From Anaerobacillus isosaccharinicus (GTDB lineage: Bacteria; Bacillota; Bacilli; Bacillales; Anaerobacillaceae): a stretch of DNA of 64,000 bases. The notes below the pieces were generated by a model. It did no database searches. It was not told where the DNA came from and worked only from the letters and a program-made list of their open reading frames with translations. Positions 18,326-27,175 of the stretch are shown here, one piece after another; within the stretch, counting starts at the first letter, position 1, and each line of letters opens with the position of its first letter. Made by a program: the position numbers and the translations under genes. The stretch is from NCBI RefSeq assembly GCF_001866075.3, contig NZ_CP063356.1, forward strand, positions 1,664,164 to 1,728,163. Direction: 5' to 3'.

Positions 18326-20152
18326 GGTAGTGTCAAAAGTTCTATGAAAACTAAAGGCTGATGACACTTTCTACCAATTAAACTGGTGGTAGCTCCCGCC
18401 ATCGCTCTTGACAAACACGCCAATGGTTTAGCGAGAGGTTTAACAAGGGCGAAGAGGACAAAAGAAGGCATAGCTAAATAAGCCCTTGGTATTTCCATTT
18501 TAAACCATTGGCAAGTTCGGTTTGTCAAGAGTACGCTCCGCCGATGGCTAGAAAGGGCTCAGTTAAACAAAAGTTAGGCAGTTTGCTTACTTATCCAGTC
18601 CTGGGCAAGACCAATAAGAGTTGTCCATCTAGCTGGCATGTTTGGAAGCTTTTCTAGCTCAGGAAGTGTTACTGGTACTTTTCCTTCCAATGCTGAATGT
18701 GGTCTTAGAAAGTTAAAGTAAGCAACGAACAAGGTCACAAAAGAAACAGAACCATGTTCTGACCCGAAACCATGAGTGGATCGATAGTTTCCTTTAAAGG
18801 TACGATTTAGCCGCTCGATAATTTGTTTGAGAGGTCGATATTCTTTTGACACCTCGTCTTCGTTCGTTAAGCCAATTACCTGAATGACCTCAAACGGGAT
18901 TTGGTGCTGGGCATAAAAGTGTTGTGCTAATAAGTAAATGGGATTGCCATCGACAACGAAAGTTAGGTTTTCTGGGATTTTCCTAAGCTTTAACAACACT
19001 TCGTCTATCGCTTTAATAGCTGTAGCTGTGTCTCGGTTAGGTGACACAGGATAAGAGAGAATGACTTTCTTTACGGCATCAAAAAAGAAAAATAGGTAAT
19101 GCCAACGGCCATTCACACGGATGTACGTTTCGTCACCGCAGAATTGATCTGAAAGCTCATAAGGATAGTGATCAATATACGGTTTCAACCACAAGGCCAC
19201 ACTATTTTCGTAATTTAAAATGCTTTGATGAGAGATTGAAACACCATGTACGTCTTTCATCAGCGCTGCTGTTTTACGGGCTGAAAGTCCATAATTGACG
19301 TGATAAGTCAAAATCAGTCCAAGCGTATGTGGAGACACATAAATTCTTGATAGATCAACTCTCGGTCTCTTTGGTGAATGCTTCGCTAATGGTTGAAAAT
19401 CAATGTGAAACTGGCGGTAAATATAGCGAAGTTTAAAGGCTTGAGGATCTTCTTTGAACCGATTTTTCTCTTTTTGAGTCATCGCATTACGTTTCTGTTG
19501 GTAATAAGAACAAGCGTCGTTTTTACACTTGTACACATGGAAGTCTTTTCTTTCTTTCACTTTTTCGAGTGTTTTTGAACAGTGAGGGCATTTCAGGATT
19601 GCTTCCTTGAGATAACGATTTTTCTCACTGAAAAGGCACGAACACACCTTACATTGATATTGTCCTTTCGCTCCATTGTTCGCATATAAATACTCAGCTG
19701 GAGCACCACACGTAGGACATTTCATTGATGAAGGAACGGGTGTTGAATTCGACCGTCTTTGTACTGGTTTGAGAGGTTTACCTTTAGACTCAAGATGCTC
19801 GGTTAATAAAACTTGAAAATCTAGTTTTTTTGGAACTTCAATGATCGGTAGATCATCAACTTGAAGCTTGCGATAAGGTTTATTAACTGGAGCCTCAGTC
19901 GGTTTATCAAACATGCTCTTCCCGATTAAAAGGGTAAGGAGCGTTCGAATTACTTGTTCTTGGTAGTTTATAAAGGTAAGTAAATAGGTTATAATTTGAG
20001 GTAACAACTTGTCACTTTCCTTTCTTTTGGGATGTTGGGTGTGTGGTAACCTCAATTATCTACAAAATTCAGGGGGTGGCAAGTTTTTTGCTTATAAAGC
20101 CCTTTAAACTAGGATTTAATAGCCTATTTCTATATAAAGTTTTGACAATACG
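18326..20152 (-). mobile_element. IS6-like element with 8-bp target duplication, between tnsE and Shedu
   Basis: Flanking direct repeats ATTACTAG occur at 18318-18325 and 20153-20160. The ends GGTAGTGTCAAAAG and (reverse complement of the right end) CGTATTGTCAAAAC are imperfect inverted repeats. An 8-bp duplication is characteristic of IS6-family elements. Inside, the 3' side holds a long imperfect inverted repeat (arms about 18398-18430 and 18501-18547) of unknown role. Removing the element and one duplication leaves tnsE and the Shedu gene only 25 bp apart. Confidence 0.88.
18574..20007 (-). CDS. IS6/IS240-like DDE transposase with N-terminal zinc fingers
   Basis: The DDE core is visible: D in FCGDETYIRVNGRWHYLFF, D in FVVDGNPIYL and E in QIIERLNRTFKGNYR, the arrangement of IS6/IS240 transposases. 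An unusual N-terminal extension has three CxxC knuckles (CPTC, CKVC, CPHC) plus CKNDAC, likely zinc-binding DNA-recognition modules. I place the start at the TTG at 20007, preceded by AAAGGAAAG; an upstream TTG at 20055 lacks a ribosome binding site. The gene appears intact. Confidence 0.85.
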   Translation of the reverse strand: MLPQIITYLLTFINYQEQVIRTLLTLLIGKSMFDKPTEAPVNKPYRKLQVDDLPIIEVPKKLDFQVLLTEHLESKGKPLKPVQRRSNSTPVPSSMKCPTCGAPAEYLYANNGAKGQYQCKVCSCLFSEKNRYLKEAILKCPHCSKTLEKVKERKDFHVYKCKNDACSYYQQKRNAMTQKEKNRFKEDPQAFKLRYIYRQFHIDFQPLAKHSPKRPRVDLSRIYVSPHTLGLILTYHVNYGLSARKTAALMKDVHGVSISHQSILNYENSVALWLKPYIDHYPYELSDQFCGDETYIRVNGRWHYLFFFFDAVKKVILSYPVSPNRDTATAIKAIDEVLLKLRKIPENLTFVVDGNPIYLLAQHFYAQHQIPFEVIQVIGLTNEDEVSKEYRPLKQIIERLNRTFKGNYRSTHGFGSEHGSVSFVTLFVAYFNFLRPHSALEGKVPVTLPELEKLPNMPARWTTLIGLAQDWISKQTA

Positions 20153-20175
20153 ATTACTAGGTAGGAGATGAAATT

Positions 20176-20979
20176 ATGAAACTTTATGAAAGAGATTATT
20201 CTAAATTGAATGAGGAAGAAATTATCGAGTGGAATCGTGTAAAAGAATCTGAAAAGAAAGGGACTCTATTTGGGAGAATAAATAAATTCAGAGAATACCC
20301 CAAGGCAGCAAGACATTATTCAACACTTTTCCCTAACAATTATTTAGATATTCAAGAATTAAAAGATGAAAACTACATTAGAGGAGTTGCTAATGAATTT
20401 TTAAATAAACTTGAAGAACCAAACATAAATGAACAGCAAATTCTAGATTTCATTAATAATAACCAACACTATGTAATAATAGCTTCCATATTCAAGCTTT
20501 ATAATTTTGGACATCATGATGCTTATCTATTTAAAGAGTTCCCCCTAGGTACTTCCTATAGAGTTGATTATCTTCTGGTTGGAAAAGGATCAGGTGGATA
20601 TGAATTCATTTTTATAGAGTTAGAAAAATCTAATAAAAGAATTTTTATAAAAAGTGGTGATCTAGGTGACACATTCAACAAAGGCCTACGCCAAATATCT
20701 AGTTGGAAAAGATGGTGTGAAAATCACTTTTTAAGTTTGCGAGAAACTTTTGATAAATGTAGAAGCAAACATCAAGATCTACCAGCTGAATTTATATCTA
20801 GTGATTCTACTAGACGTCACTATGTCGTTGTCGCTGGCCGAAGAACAGATTTCGAAAAAAATAAAGAAACTACATATGCAGTAAGGCGCGAAAAGAAAAG
20901 AGATGAAGCAATTGAACTATTACACTATGATAATTTATATGATTTCACTTTAAAAATTAGCGGTAATAATTCTTATTGA
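20176..20979 (+). CDS. Shedu-type defence nuclease (SduA-like)
   Basis: The C-terminal half matches the Shedu/DUF4263 nuclease core, a PD-(D/E)XK-type fold: RVDYLLVGK supplies the D, FIFIELEKSNKRIF supplies E-x-(E)K, and a conserved GLRQISSWKRWCE helix follows. The family protects against phages as a single-gene system by DNA cleavage. The N-terminal 100 residues are a helical sensor-like region. The ATG at 20176 follows GGTAGGAG. The gene is co-directional with tnsABCDE and, without the IS6 element, lies 25 bp from tnsE, so it was probably expressed with the transposition operon. The assignment is by motif and could be a Shedu-related orphan. Confidence 0.8.
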   Translation: MKLYERDYSKLNEEEIIEWNRVKESEKKGTLFGRINKFREYPKAARHYSTLFPNNYLDIQELKDENYIRGVANEFLNKLEEPNINEQQILDFINNNQHYVIIASIFKLYNFGHHDAYLFKEFPLGTSYRVDYLLVGKGSGGYEFIFIELEKSNKRIFIKSGDLGDTFNKGLRQISSWKRWCENHFLSLRETFDKCRSKHQDLPAEFISSDSTRRHYVVVAGRRTDFEKNKETTYAVRREKKRDEAIELLHYDNLYDFTLKISGNNSY

Positions 20980-21232
20980 TGCCTGTGTAAGGCTGCTGAA
21001 ATGTGATGTAATAAACAATAGAATAATTTAAATTAAGCAAACGACAACATTTTTTCCTTTGATTTATGAGAACTATTTGTATGATCAGAATACTGGATAA
21101 TTGCTGGGCAAGTTCTAACGTTGAAAAGATGATTTAAAAAGGTTATGCAACAAGTGTGTTTAAATTAAAATTGAGTATATCAGAAAAATTATCATTAATT
21201 AATGTATATAGTAATCTAAAACTGGGCCGCAA
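20980..21232. other. AT-rich gap between Shedu and the IS21 left end
   Basis: I see no open reading frame with a ribosome binding site, no terminator hairpin of note and no repeats matching the transposon ends in this interval. Confidence 0.5.
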
Positions 21233-21305
21233 TCGCAACAGAAAATTCCCCCACTGATATAATAAACCCACAGGATTAATTTACAAATCATGTGGGGAGT
21301 TGAAA

Positions 21306-22898
21306 GTGGTGATTGATTTGATTAACAAGCAAGAAATTTTACTCATGTATTTTAGGGAGGGGAAATCACAAAGATCTATAGCTAGAGAGGTTGGAGTCGA
21401 TAGGAAGACTGTCAGTAGTTATATTAAAGATTACGAAAGTAAACTAGAGAAATTGATTGAACAACATGGTTCAGTAGAAAAGGGGGAACTTATTCAAAGT
21501 ATAGTAGAGAAACCTAAATACCAATGTCTTAACCGAACGAAAAGAGTGTTAACCGAAGAAATTGAAGAAAGAATTCACTATTTTCTACGAGAAAATGAAT
21601 TGAAACGCCAAAGGGGGTTACATAAACAAACCAAAAAGATTATTGATATTCATGAAGCGTTGGATCAAGAAGGCCATAACGTTAGTTATACTACTGTAAG
21701 AAATAAGGTTAATGAAATAGCAAGAAAGGCAAAAGAAGCTTATATCAAAGGTTCATACAATCCAGGTGGTGTATGTGAATTCGACTGGGGAGAAGTAAAG
21801 GTTGTTATAAATGGTAAACGAAGAACCTTACAGTTGGCAGTATTTACTTCAGCTTTTGGAAATTATCGTATGGCCTATTTATTTACAAAGCAAAAAACAG
21901 AATGCTTTCAAGAAGCACATGCTTTATTTTTTGATCATGTTGGCGGAGTGTTTCAATCGATGGTTTATGACAATATGAAAGTAGCTGTAAAGAAGTTTGT
22001 AGGAACTGAGAAAGAACCAACAGAAGCTTTATTAAAACTATCAATCTATTATATGTTTCAATTTCGCTTCTGTAATGTTCAAAGCGGGAATGAAAAAGGA
22101 CACGTGGAACGGAGTGTTGAAGTAATCCGCCGGAAAGCTTTCGCTTTTAGAGATACATTCGAAACTCTAGAGGAAGCCAATCAATACTTATTGGAGGTAT
22201 GCCATAAGCTAAACAGAAAACAAGTAAAGCAAAAGGAAAATAAAACGGCTGAGGAACTATTGAACATTGAAAAGAAAAGCCTTTTACCAATACGCCCTAC
22301 ATTTGACGCGGCAAGAATTAATCATTTACGTGTAGATAAATATTCAACGGTTATGATAGATCAAAGCCGTTATTCAGTACCGGATCACCTAGTTGGAGAA
22401 ATGGTTAAAGTAAAAGTTTATTCTACAAAAATTCAATGCTTCTATCAGGAGGAGAATGTGGCAGAGCACCACCGGTTGACTGGGTGTCATGAGTGGAGCC
22501 TTCAGCTTGAACATTATGTAAGAACATTAAAGAAAAAGCCTGGTGCATTAGCTGATAGCGCAGCATTACAACAGGCAACTAAAAAAATTAAAAACATTTA
22601 TGATAATTATTATACCAATAATCCCAGAGATTTTGTAGATCTAATTCAATTCATTAAAGATGGAACAAACCTTGACCAGATCGAACAAAGTATAAATGAG
22701 TTAAGAAAGATAAATACTCTGCACGTGACTACAGATAAGATTAAAGTCCTTTGTGAGAAGAAGCAGGAACTACTACACCATTTGCCTCTCTTATCTAAGG
22801 AAAGTCTGGACATACAGCATTATGCCGAAGAAAATTTACGAAAATATGATGAACTATTTCAAACACAAAGGATTGGAAATAAGGAGGCAATTGCATGA
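21306..22898 (+). CDS. istA: IS21-family transposase IstA
   Basis: This is the DDE transposase subunit of IS21 elements. An N-terminal helix-turn-helix (GKSQRSIAREVGVDRKTVSS) is followed by an integrase core: D in VCEFDWGEVKVVING, D in MVYDNMKVAVKKF and E in NEKGHVERSVEVIRRKAF, then a C-terminal domain. The likely start is the GTG at 21306 or 21309, six to nine bases after GGGGAG; a TTG at 21300 is too close to that site. The stop overlaps istB by 4 bp (ATGA), the usual IS21 coupling. The gene is intact, but its ATPase partner is not. Confidence 0.88.
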   Translation: MVIDLINKQEILLMYFREGKSQRSIAREVGVDRKTVSSYIKDYESKLEKLIEQHGSVEKGELIQSIVEKPKYQCLNRTKRVLTEEIEERIHYFLRENELKRQRGLHKQTKKIIDIHEALDQEGHNVSYTTVRNKVNEIARKAKEAYIKGSYNPGGVCEFDWGEVKVVINGKRRTLQLAVFTSAFGNYRMAYLFTKQKTECFQEAHALFFDHVGGVFQSMVYDNMKVAVKKFVGTEKEPTEALLKLSIYYMFQFRFCNVQSGNEKGHVERSVEVIRRKAFAFRDTFETLEEANQYLLEVCHKLNRKQVKQKENKTAEELLNIEKKSLLPIRPTFDAARINHLRVDKYSTVMIDQSRYSVPDHLVGEMVKVKVYSTKIQCFYQEENVAEHHRLTGCHEWSLQLEHYVRTLKKKPGALADSAALQQATKKIKNIYDNYYTNNPRDFVDLIQFIKDGTNLDQIEQSINELRKINTLHVTTDKIKVLCEKKQELLHHLPLLSKESLDIQHYAEENLRKYDELFQTQRIGNKEAIA

Positions 22899-23244
22899 GT
22901 CAGAAAAAATCGGTGTGGTCCGAAAAAGTTATTGAATTTAGTATGGAATTGAAGTTACCTTCGGTACGTAAGTACCTTGATGAGCACGTAAAAGAGGCCG
23001 TTCAAAAGGATGCGAGTTACGAAGAATTTTTGGCGCTTTTACTACAGAGAGAATCCGACACACGGCATGAAGCAGCTCAATATAATCGAATTCGCCGTGC
23101 AGAGTTTCCGTATAAGAAGCACCTTGAAGACTTACGAGTAGAAGAACTTCCTCCAGATGCACAAAAAAAATACAAGATTTTAAAAACACTAGATTTTATT
23201 AAAGAAGGTAAAAATATTATTCTAGCAGGTAGCCCAGGAACCGG
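22895..23244 (+). pseudogene. istB: istB 5' part, cut in the Walker A codons
   Basis: This is the N-terminal 117 residues of the IS21 ATPase helper: the helical N-domain (SVWSEKVIEFSMELKLPSVRKYL) through the start of the P-loop (IILAGSPGTG). The reading frame then runs into the RIT element and stops at 23341. The continuation (GKTHMSLGLG) resumes at 26720. Joining 23244 to 26720 regenerates GSPGTGKTH in frame, so this is one gene split by insertion. Confidence 0.92.
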
Positions 23245-23270
23245 AAATTATCGCAAGTTTTTGTTTATGG
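23242..23270 (+). repeat. RIT element left inverted repeat
   Basis: This 29-bp sequence is exactly the reverse complement of 26670-26698. Just inside it, TTATGGAAAG repeats half of the palindrome found outside the right copy. Confidence 0.93.
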
Positions 23271-23345
23271 AAAGATATTCTTTAACAAGTAGAAGATTAG
23301 TACTCTGTCCTCGAATATCTTGCCATAATATTTCAACTTAAATTT

Positions 23346-24368
23346 TCATCTACAAAAATTCCGTAGCCAATTCAATAGATCCTTATCCTCATCCCAAACA
23401 GGAATATCCTGTGTAACAACCTCCATATACGCAGCTTCTAATACTTTTCTTTTCGTTTCTGTATTTGCCCTTAAATAAACTTCCGTTGTACTGACATTTA
23501 CATGTCCCAATAAATCTCTTATATAAATCAAGTTTACTCCTGCCTCTAGTAAATGCATTGCTTTCGTATGCCTAACTAAATGAGGATGAAGATTATCACA
23601 GTATAAAACTTCTGGATGAGATTTCTTAGCCAGGTTTAAATACTTTTCTAAAATATATGTTATACCTGGTCTTGTGAACGGCTTCTTATTACTGTTATAA
23701 AACAAAGGATGACCTTGCTTCCCGTTATCTAATAGTCGATTTTCCTTTAAATAACTTTCTATAATATTACGAGTTCTTTCCATAATAGGAACACTTCTTC
23801 TTTTGTTACCTTTACCTGTTAAAGTAATTGTTGCTGGTTTCGAAAGTCTTACGTCCTGAATTTTCAAATCAATTAATTCTTGTACACGTGCTCCAGTATC
23901 ATAAAGAGTTGCCATTATCGTTAAATCACGGCGCCCTCTTATTTTGCTAGTATCTGGTTGTTCCAATATAAACTTCAGGGATTCCTGAGAAAGAAATTGA
24001 ACCGACTTTTTTTCTCTCTTTTTAAAGGGAATTCCCAATACTTTTTGACACTCAAACATAATTTCAGGATGTTCAGACTGGGTATAACGGAAAAAGCTAT
24101 GGATAGCTGCTAGCCTCTGGTTACGGGTGTTTACGCCAACCATTCTTGTTTTTTCAAGCCAATTAAGAAAAGCTTTTATTGTTTCTACTTTTAAAATTTC
24201 AAAATTAAGAAATTCAGGTTTAATTTTTAATTCCAAATCACAAAACGTAAGTATTTGTTTAAACGTATCACGATAGGACTTTATTGTATTAGTACTCACA
24301 TTACGTTGACTCGGAAGATAGTCTGATAAAAATCGAGTGAGCGTTCTAGCAAAATTAGTCTGCTTCAT
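23346..24368 (-). CDS. Tyrosine recombinase, third of the RIT trio
   Basis: A phage-integrase-fold recombinase. It has an N-terminal SAM-like core-binding domain (about residues 1-100) and a catalytic domain with the first arginine in YDTGARVQELIDL, HxxR in HPHLVRHTKAMHLL, a later histidine in LLGHVNVSTTEVY and the nucleophilic tyrosine in that same segment. The ATG at 24368 follows GGAGGT and overlaps the preceding recombinase by 14 bp. It resembles Tn554 TnpB/RitC-type proteins. All catalytic residues are present, so it should be active. Confidence 0.88.
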   Translation of the reverse strand: MKQTNFARTLTRFLSDYLPSQRNVSTNTIKSYRDTFKQILTFCDLELKIKPEFLNFEILKVETIKAFLNWLEKTRMVGVNTRNQRLAAIHSFFRYTQSEHPEIMFECQKVLGIPFKKREKKSVQFLSQESLKFILEQPDTSKIRGRRDLTIMATLYDTGARVQELIDLKIQDVRLSKPATITLTGKGNKRRSVPIMERTRNIIESYLKENRLLDNGKQGHPLFYNSNKKPFTRPGITYILEKYLNLAKKSHPEVLYCDNLHPHLVRHTKAMHLLEAGVNLIYIRDLLGHVNVSTTEVYLRANTETKRKVLEAAYMEVVTQDIPVWDEDKDLLNWLRNFCR

Positions 24369-25338
24369 CAAACAATACCTCCGGTATTATAGATGAAGAG
24401 TTCCGTTCCACAGTAGCTAAAATATTTGGATATAAATCTCCAGTAAGCCTTAAATAATGCTGTGTTCCCCTTAAGTCAACATGTCCCAAAAATGTCGATA
24501 GATAAGGCAGAAGGCTTGTGAGATCTTCGCCATTTAAAACCCATTTCTTTAAACAATGGACAGAATATGAATGACGTATATCATGCAATCTTGGACCTCT
24601 CCCGCTATGGGAAATTCCGGCTTTCCAAAGGATATCTCTAAACAGTTTGTATATCGTGCTTTCCTTATAACGTCCGCCATACGGTGATGCAAATAAAAAT
24701 GTATCATCAGCGTTAAATTGATGGATTTTATCAATAAACAGACGGCAACGTTCTGTTAGGGTTTCAGCCATCGGTACAATCCGTTCTTTTCCGAATTTTG
24801 TATCTCTAATAAATAAAGATCCTTGATCCAAGTCGACATCACAAAGTGTTAAATTTAGTGCTTCTGAAATCCGAAGGCCACACCCATATAATATACGAAG
24901 CAAAAGGGAGAGTATCAAATGTCTGTTGGGTGATACAGAGGATACGTTCAAACTGTCGCATACAGTAAAAATACCTTTTAGTTCTATTTCCGTAAATATA
25001 TATGGGATATAGGAATATCTGTAAATTACTATGGCCGCTGGTGGAAAAATATATGCCTCGTGCCCAAGACGAACCATATATTTTGCGAGACCACGCACTA
25101 TTGAGATCCTTCCATTTCTAGTACTGGCAGTCTCATTGGGCCTTTTTTCTGTCCAAAGTAATACTAGTTCTTTTGGAAGTTTTAATTCCGCTAATCGTTC
25201 CTTGTTAGCTAAAGTGTCAAATTGCCTTAATAGAGACGAACCTTTTGTGTAGTTATAACCAACAGCCTTCTTTTCCTCAATAAACCCGTAAATTAGATCA
25301 CCGAGAATACTGTTAAAAACAACGTTTTTCTTACTCAT
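24355..25338 (-). CDS. Tyrosine recombinase, second of the RIT trio
   Basis: Integrase-fold recombinase with R in LYGCGLRISEALNL, HxxR in LHDIRHSYSVHCL, H in FLGHVDLRGTQHYL and the tyrosine nucleophile in the same stretch. The start is the ATG at 25338 behind AGAGGGGG; longer in-frame starts lie inside the upstream recombinase. It overlaps the first recombinase gene by 8 bp and the third by 14 bp, so the three are translated as one unit. In known trios all three proteins act together at the element ends. Confidence 0.88.
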   Translation of the reverse strand: MSKKNVVFNSILGDLIYGFIEEKKAVGYNYTKGSSLLRQFDTLANKERLAELKLPKELVLLWTEKRPNETASTRNGRISIVRGLAKYMVRLGHEAYIFPPAAIVIYRYSYIPYIFTEIELKGIFTVCDSLNVSSVSPNRHLILSLLLRILYGCGLRISEALNLTLCDVDLDQGSLFIRDTKFGKERIVPMAETLTERCRLFIDKIHQFNADDTFLFASPYGGRYKESTIYKLFRDILWKAGISHSGRGPRLHDIRHSYSVHCLKKWVLNGEDLTSLLPYLSTFLGHVDLRGTQHYLRLTGDLYPNILATVERNSSSIIPEVLFDEAD

Positions 25339-26572
25339 TTTCAAATACCCCCTCTGGATCAATTGCACATTTTCTTAATCCTTCAATCCCTGTTTGAAGG
25401 TAGATACTTGTAGACTTAGAAGTTAAATGTCCAAGAATTTCAGAGATTACGGGTAATGGTGTTCCCTGTTCCAGTAAAGTACTCGCAAGAGTATGCCTAA
25501 GCGAATGTAAACCTTGCCTTTTTCCTTTTGGAATAGTAATACCAGAAAGTCTAGTATATTTCGTAATAATATTATGAAGATTAGCATCTTTACCAAATTC
25601 CTCATAAGGGGCATTCATTCGCAAAAATACAAAAGGAGAATTACTACTGGGGCGAGCATTTTTAAGATAGTCAATCAATGCCCAGCCTATATCATGCAGA
25701 ATTGGATACGTTACTGTATTTTTCGTTTTACTCTGTTTTATTTCAATGGTTTTTGACTGCCACTTTAATTCCGATAATCTAAGGGATTTGATATCTCCAA
25801 CTCTTATACCTAGCTTGGAAACAAGAAGAAGGATAGCATAGTCCCTCTTTCCAGTTGGGTTTCCTCTATCAATACCTTCTAGCATACGTTTGACATCCTC
25901 TTTATTCCAGACAGAAGGGACTGATGGATAATAATATTTGGTCTGTTTTGGAACTTTTAAGGACATATCTTCAGCAGTATATTCATTCAAATAGAGAAAC
26001 CTTAAATAAACTCTAAGTGTTGTTAATATGGATGAAATACTTTTTTCATGGTGTGGATAAATTGTTATTACATAATCAGATATTATCGCCGCAGTAATAC
26101 TGTTTGAGCTCTGAACTTTCCGGTTGTTAAGATAATCTATAAAAAAGAACAACCGTTGCATACGCGTACGTAAGCCTCTTTTAGAATACTCGTTATTTTC
26201 GCATTCGACTTCATAGGCAATGAGTTCTTTTTCAAACTGTGGTGGCTTTACATACCCTGGTTTTTTTACCATCCTTCGGATGATCACACCATGGAGTTGA
26301 TAATCACCCAAAATCCTTATTCTTCTAATAGGGTTTTTTAGTCCTTTAGGCATTGCTTCCTTATAATAATTGACTGTGCAGTTATACTTTTCTTTTAAAA
26401 ATTCCCTTCCAAACTCTTCCGAAAAATGGAGCTCACCTTTTGCATTTGCATAGGCAACCACTCTCTTGTAAAAAGCCCGAAATCCACAAAGAGTATTGTA
26501 GGCATAATTTAGCCTTTCGAGCTCTGATAATACTTTACTAACTAGTTCCTCAATGGTTAATTTTGTTTCCAT
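25331..26572 (-). CDS. Tyrosine recombinase, first of the RIT trio
   Basis: This is the promoter-proximal and longest of the trio. R lies in LLVSKLGIRVGDIKSLRL, HxxR in LHSLRHTLASTLLEQG, H in ILGHLTSKSTSIYLQ and the catalytic Y in that segment. An extended N-terminal region (about 150 residues) precedes the core. The ATG at 26572 is five bases from AGGAGGT, a better start than the in-frame ATG at 26602. It begins about 100 bp inside the right inverted repeat, so its promoter must lie in or next to that repeat. Confidence 0.88.
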   Translation of the reverse strand: METKLTIEELVSKVLSELERLNYAYNTLCGFRAFYKRVVAYANAKGELHFSEEFGREFLKEKYNCTVNYYKEAMPKGLKNPIRRIRILGDYQLHGVIIRRMVKKPGYVKPPQFEKELIAYEVECENNEYSKRGLRTRMQRLFFFIDYLNNRKVQSSNSITAAIISDYVITIYPHHEKSISSILTTLRVYLRFLYLNEYTAEDMSLKVPKQTKYYYPSVPSVWNKEDVKRMLEGIDRGNPTGKRDYAILLLVSKLGIRVGDIKSLRLSELKWQSKTIEIKQSKTKNTVTYPILHDIGWALIDYLKNARPSSNSPFVFLRMNAPYEEFGKDANLHNIITKYTRLSGITIPKGKRQGLHSLRHTLASTLLEQGTPLPVISEILGHLTSKSTSIYLQTGIEGLRKCAIDPEGVFENE

Positions 26573-26669
26573 ATGACACCTCCTGGATTGAATACAATCC
26601 ATTGTGGGTGTTATGGAAAGAAATAAACATATTTTTCAATTTAAATAGGAAATATACACTTATTTCTTG

Positions 26670-26698
26670 CCATAAACAAAAACTTGCGATAATTTCCG
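26670..26698 (-). repeat. RIT element right inverted repeat with adjacent palindrome
   Basis: This is the reverse complement of 23242-23270 over 29 bp with no mismatch. It is followed directly by the perfect palindrome TTATGGAAAGCTTTCCATAA at 26699-26718, which may be the strand-exchange or recombinase-binding site. Confidence 0.93.
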
Positions 26699-26719
26699 TT
26701 ATGGAAAGCTTTCCATAAG

Positions 26720-27148
26720 GGGAAAACCCACATGTCTTTGGGGTTAGGGATAAAAGCTTGTATGGAAGGATATAAAGTGTGGTTTACTACAGTTCCATTA
26801 TTGATTAATAGAATAAAAGAAGCTAAAGCGGAAAGATCTTTAAGGGCTTTCCAAAATCGCTTTGAAAAATATGACCTCGTGATCGCTGATGAAATGGGAT
26901 ATATTTCTTTTGATAAAGAAGGAGCTGAACTTCTCTTTACCCATTTATCCTTAAGAGCTGGTCAAAAATCAACGATTATCACTACAAATCTTTCTTTCGA
27001 GCGCTGGGGAGAAATCTTTCAAGACCCAGTTATGACAGCAGCTATGATTGATCGATTAACCCACCAAGCTTATATCGTTAATATGAATGGAAATTCGTAT
27101 CGAATGAAAGAAACACAGCAATGGTTAGAGCAACAGAAACTAGTGTAA
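26720..27148 (+). pseudogene. istB: istB 3' part
   Basis: This continues IstB from the Walker A lysine onward: GKTHMSLGLGIKAC, then Walker B in YDLVIADEMGYISFDKEGAE (about residue 47 of this part), the sensor IITTNLSFERWGE, and the arginine/box DRLTHQAYIVNMNG. The only in-frame start is an internal ATG at 26732, so it cannot give a functional P-loop protein unless the RIT element is excised. Confidence 0.92.
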
Positions 27149-27175
27149 ATATAATAAATTAGGAGATTAAGAAAA

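Larger units (their letters stand above)
23242..26720 (-). mobile_element. Recombinase-in-trio (RIT) element inserted in istB
   Basis: Three overlapping tyrosine recombinase genes on the reverse strand are bounded by a perfect 29-bp inverted repeat (23242-23270 and 26670-26698; core TTATCGCAAGTTTTTGTT). Outside the right repeat lies the perfect 20-bp palindrome TTATGGAAAGCTTTCCATAA (26699-26718), then the resumed istB sequence. No cargo genes other than the recombinases are present. RIT elements and Tn554-like transposons encode such trios. Insertion split the istB Walker A codons; boundaries are accurate to a few bases. Confidence 0.9.

Noticed and set aside
18322-18528. A reverse-strand 68-codon frame in the IS6-like element
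   Set aside because: It lies across the long inverted repeat and the IS end, has no ribosome binding site and no protein-like pattern.
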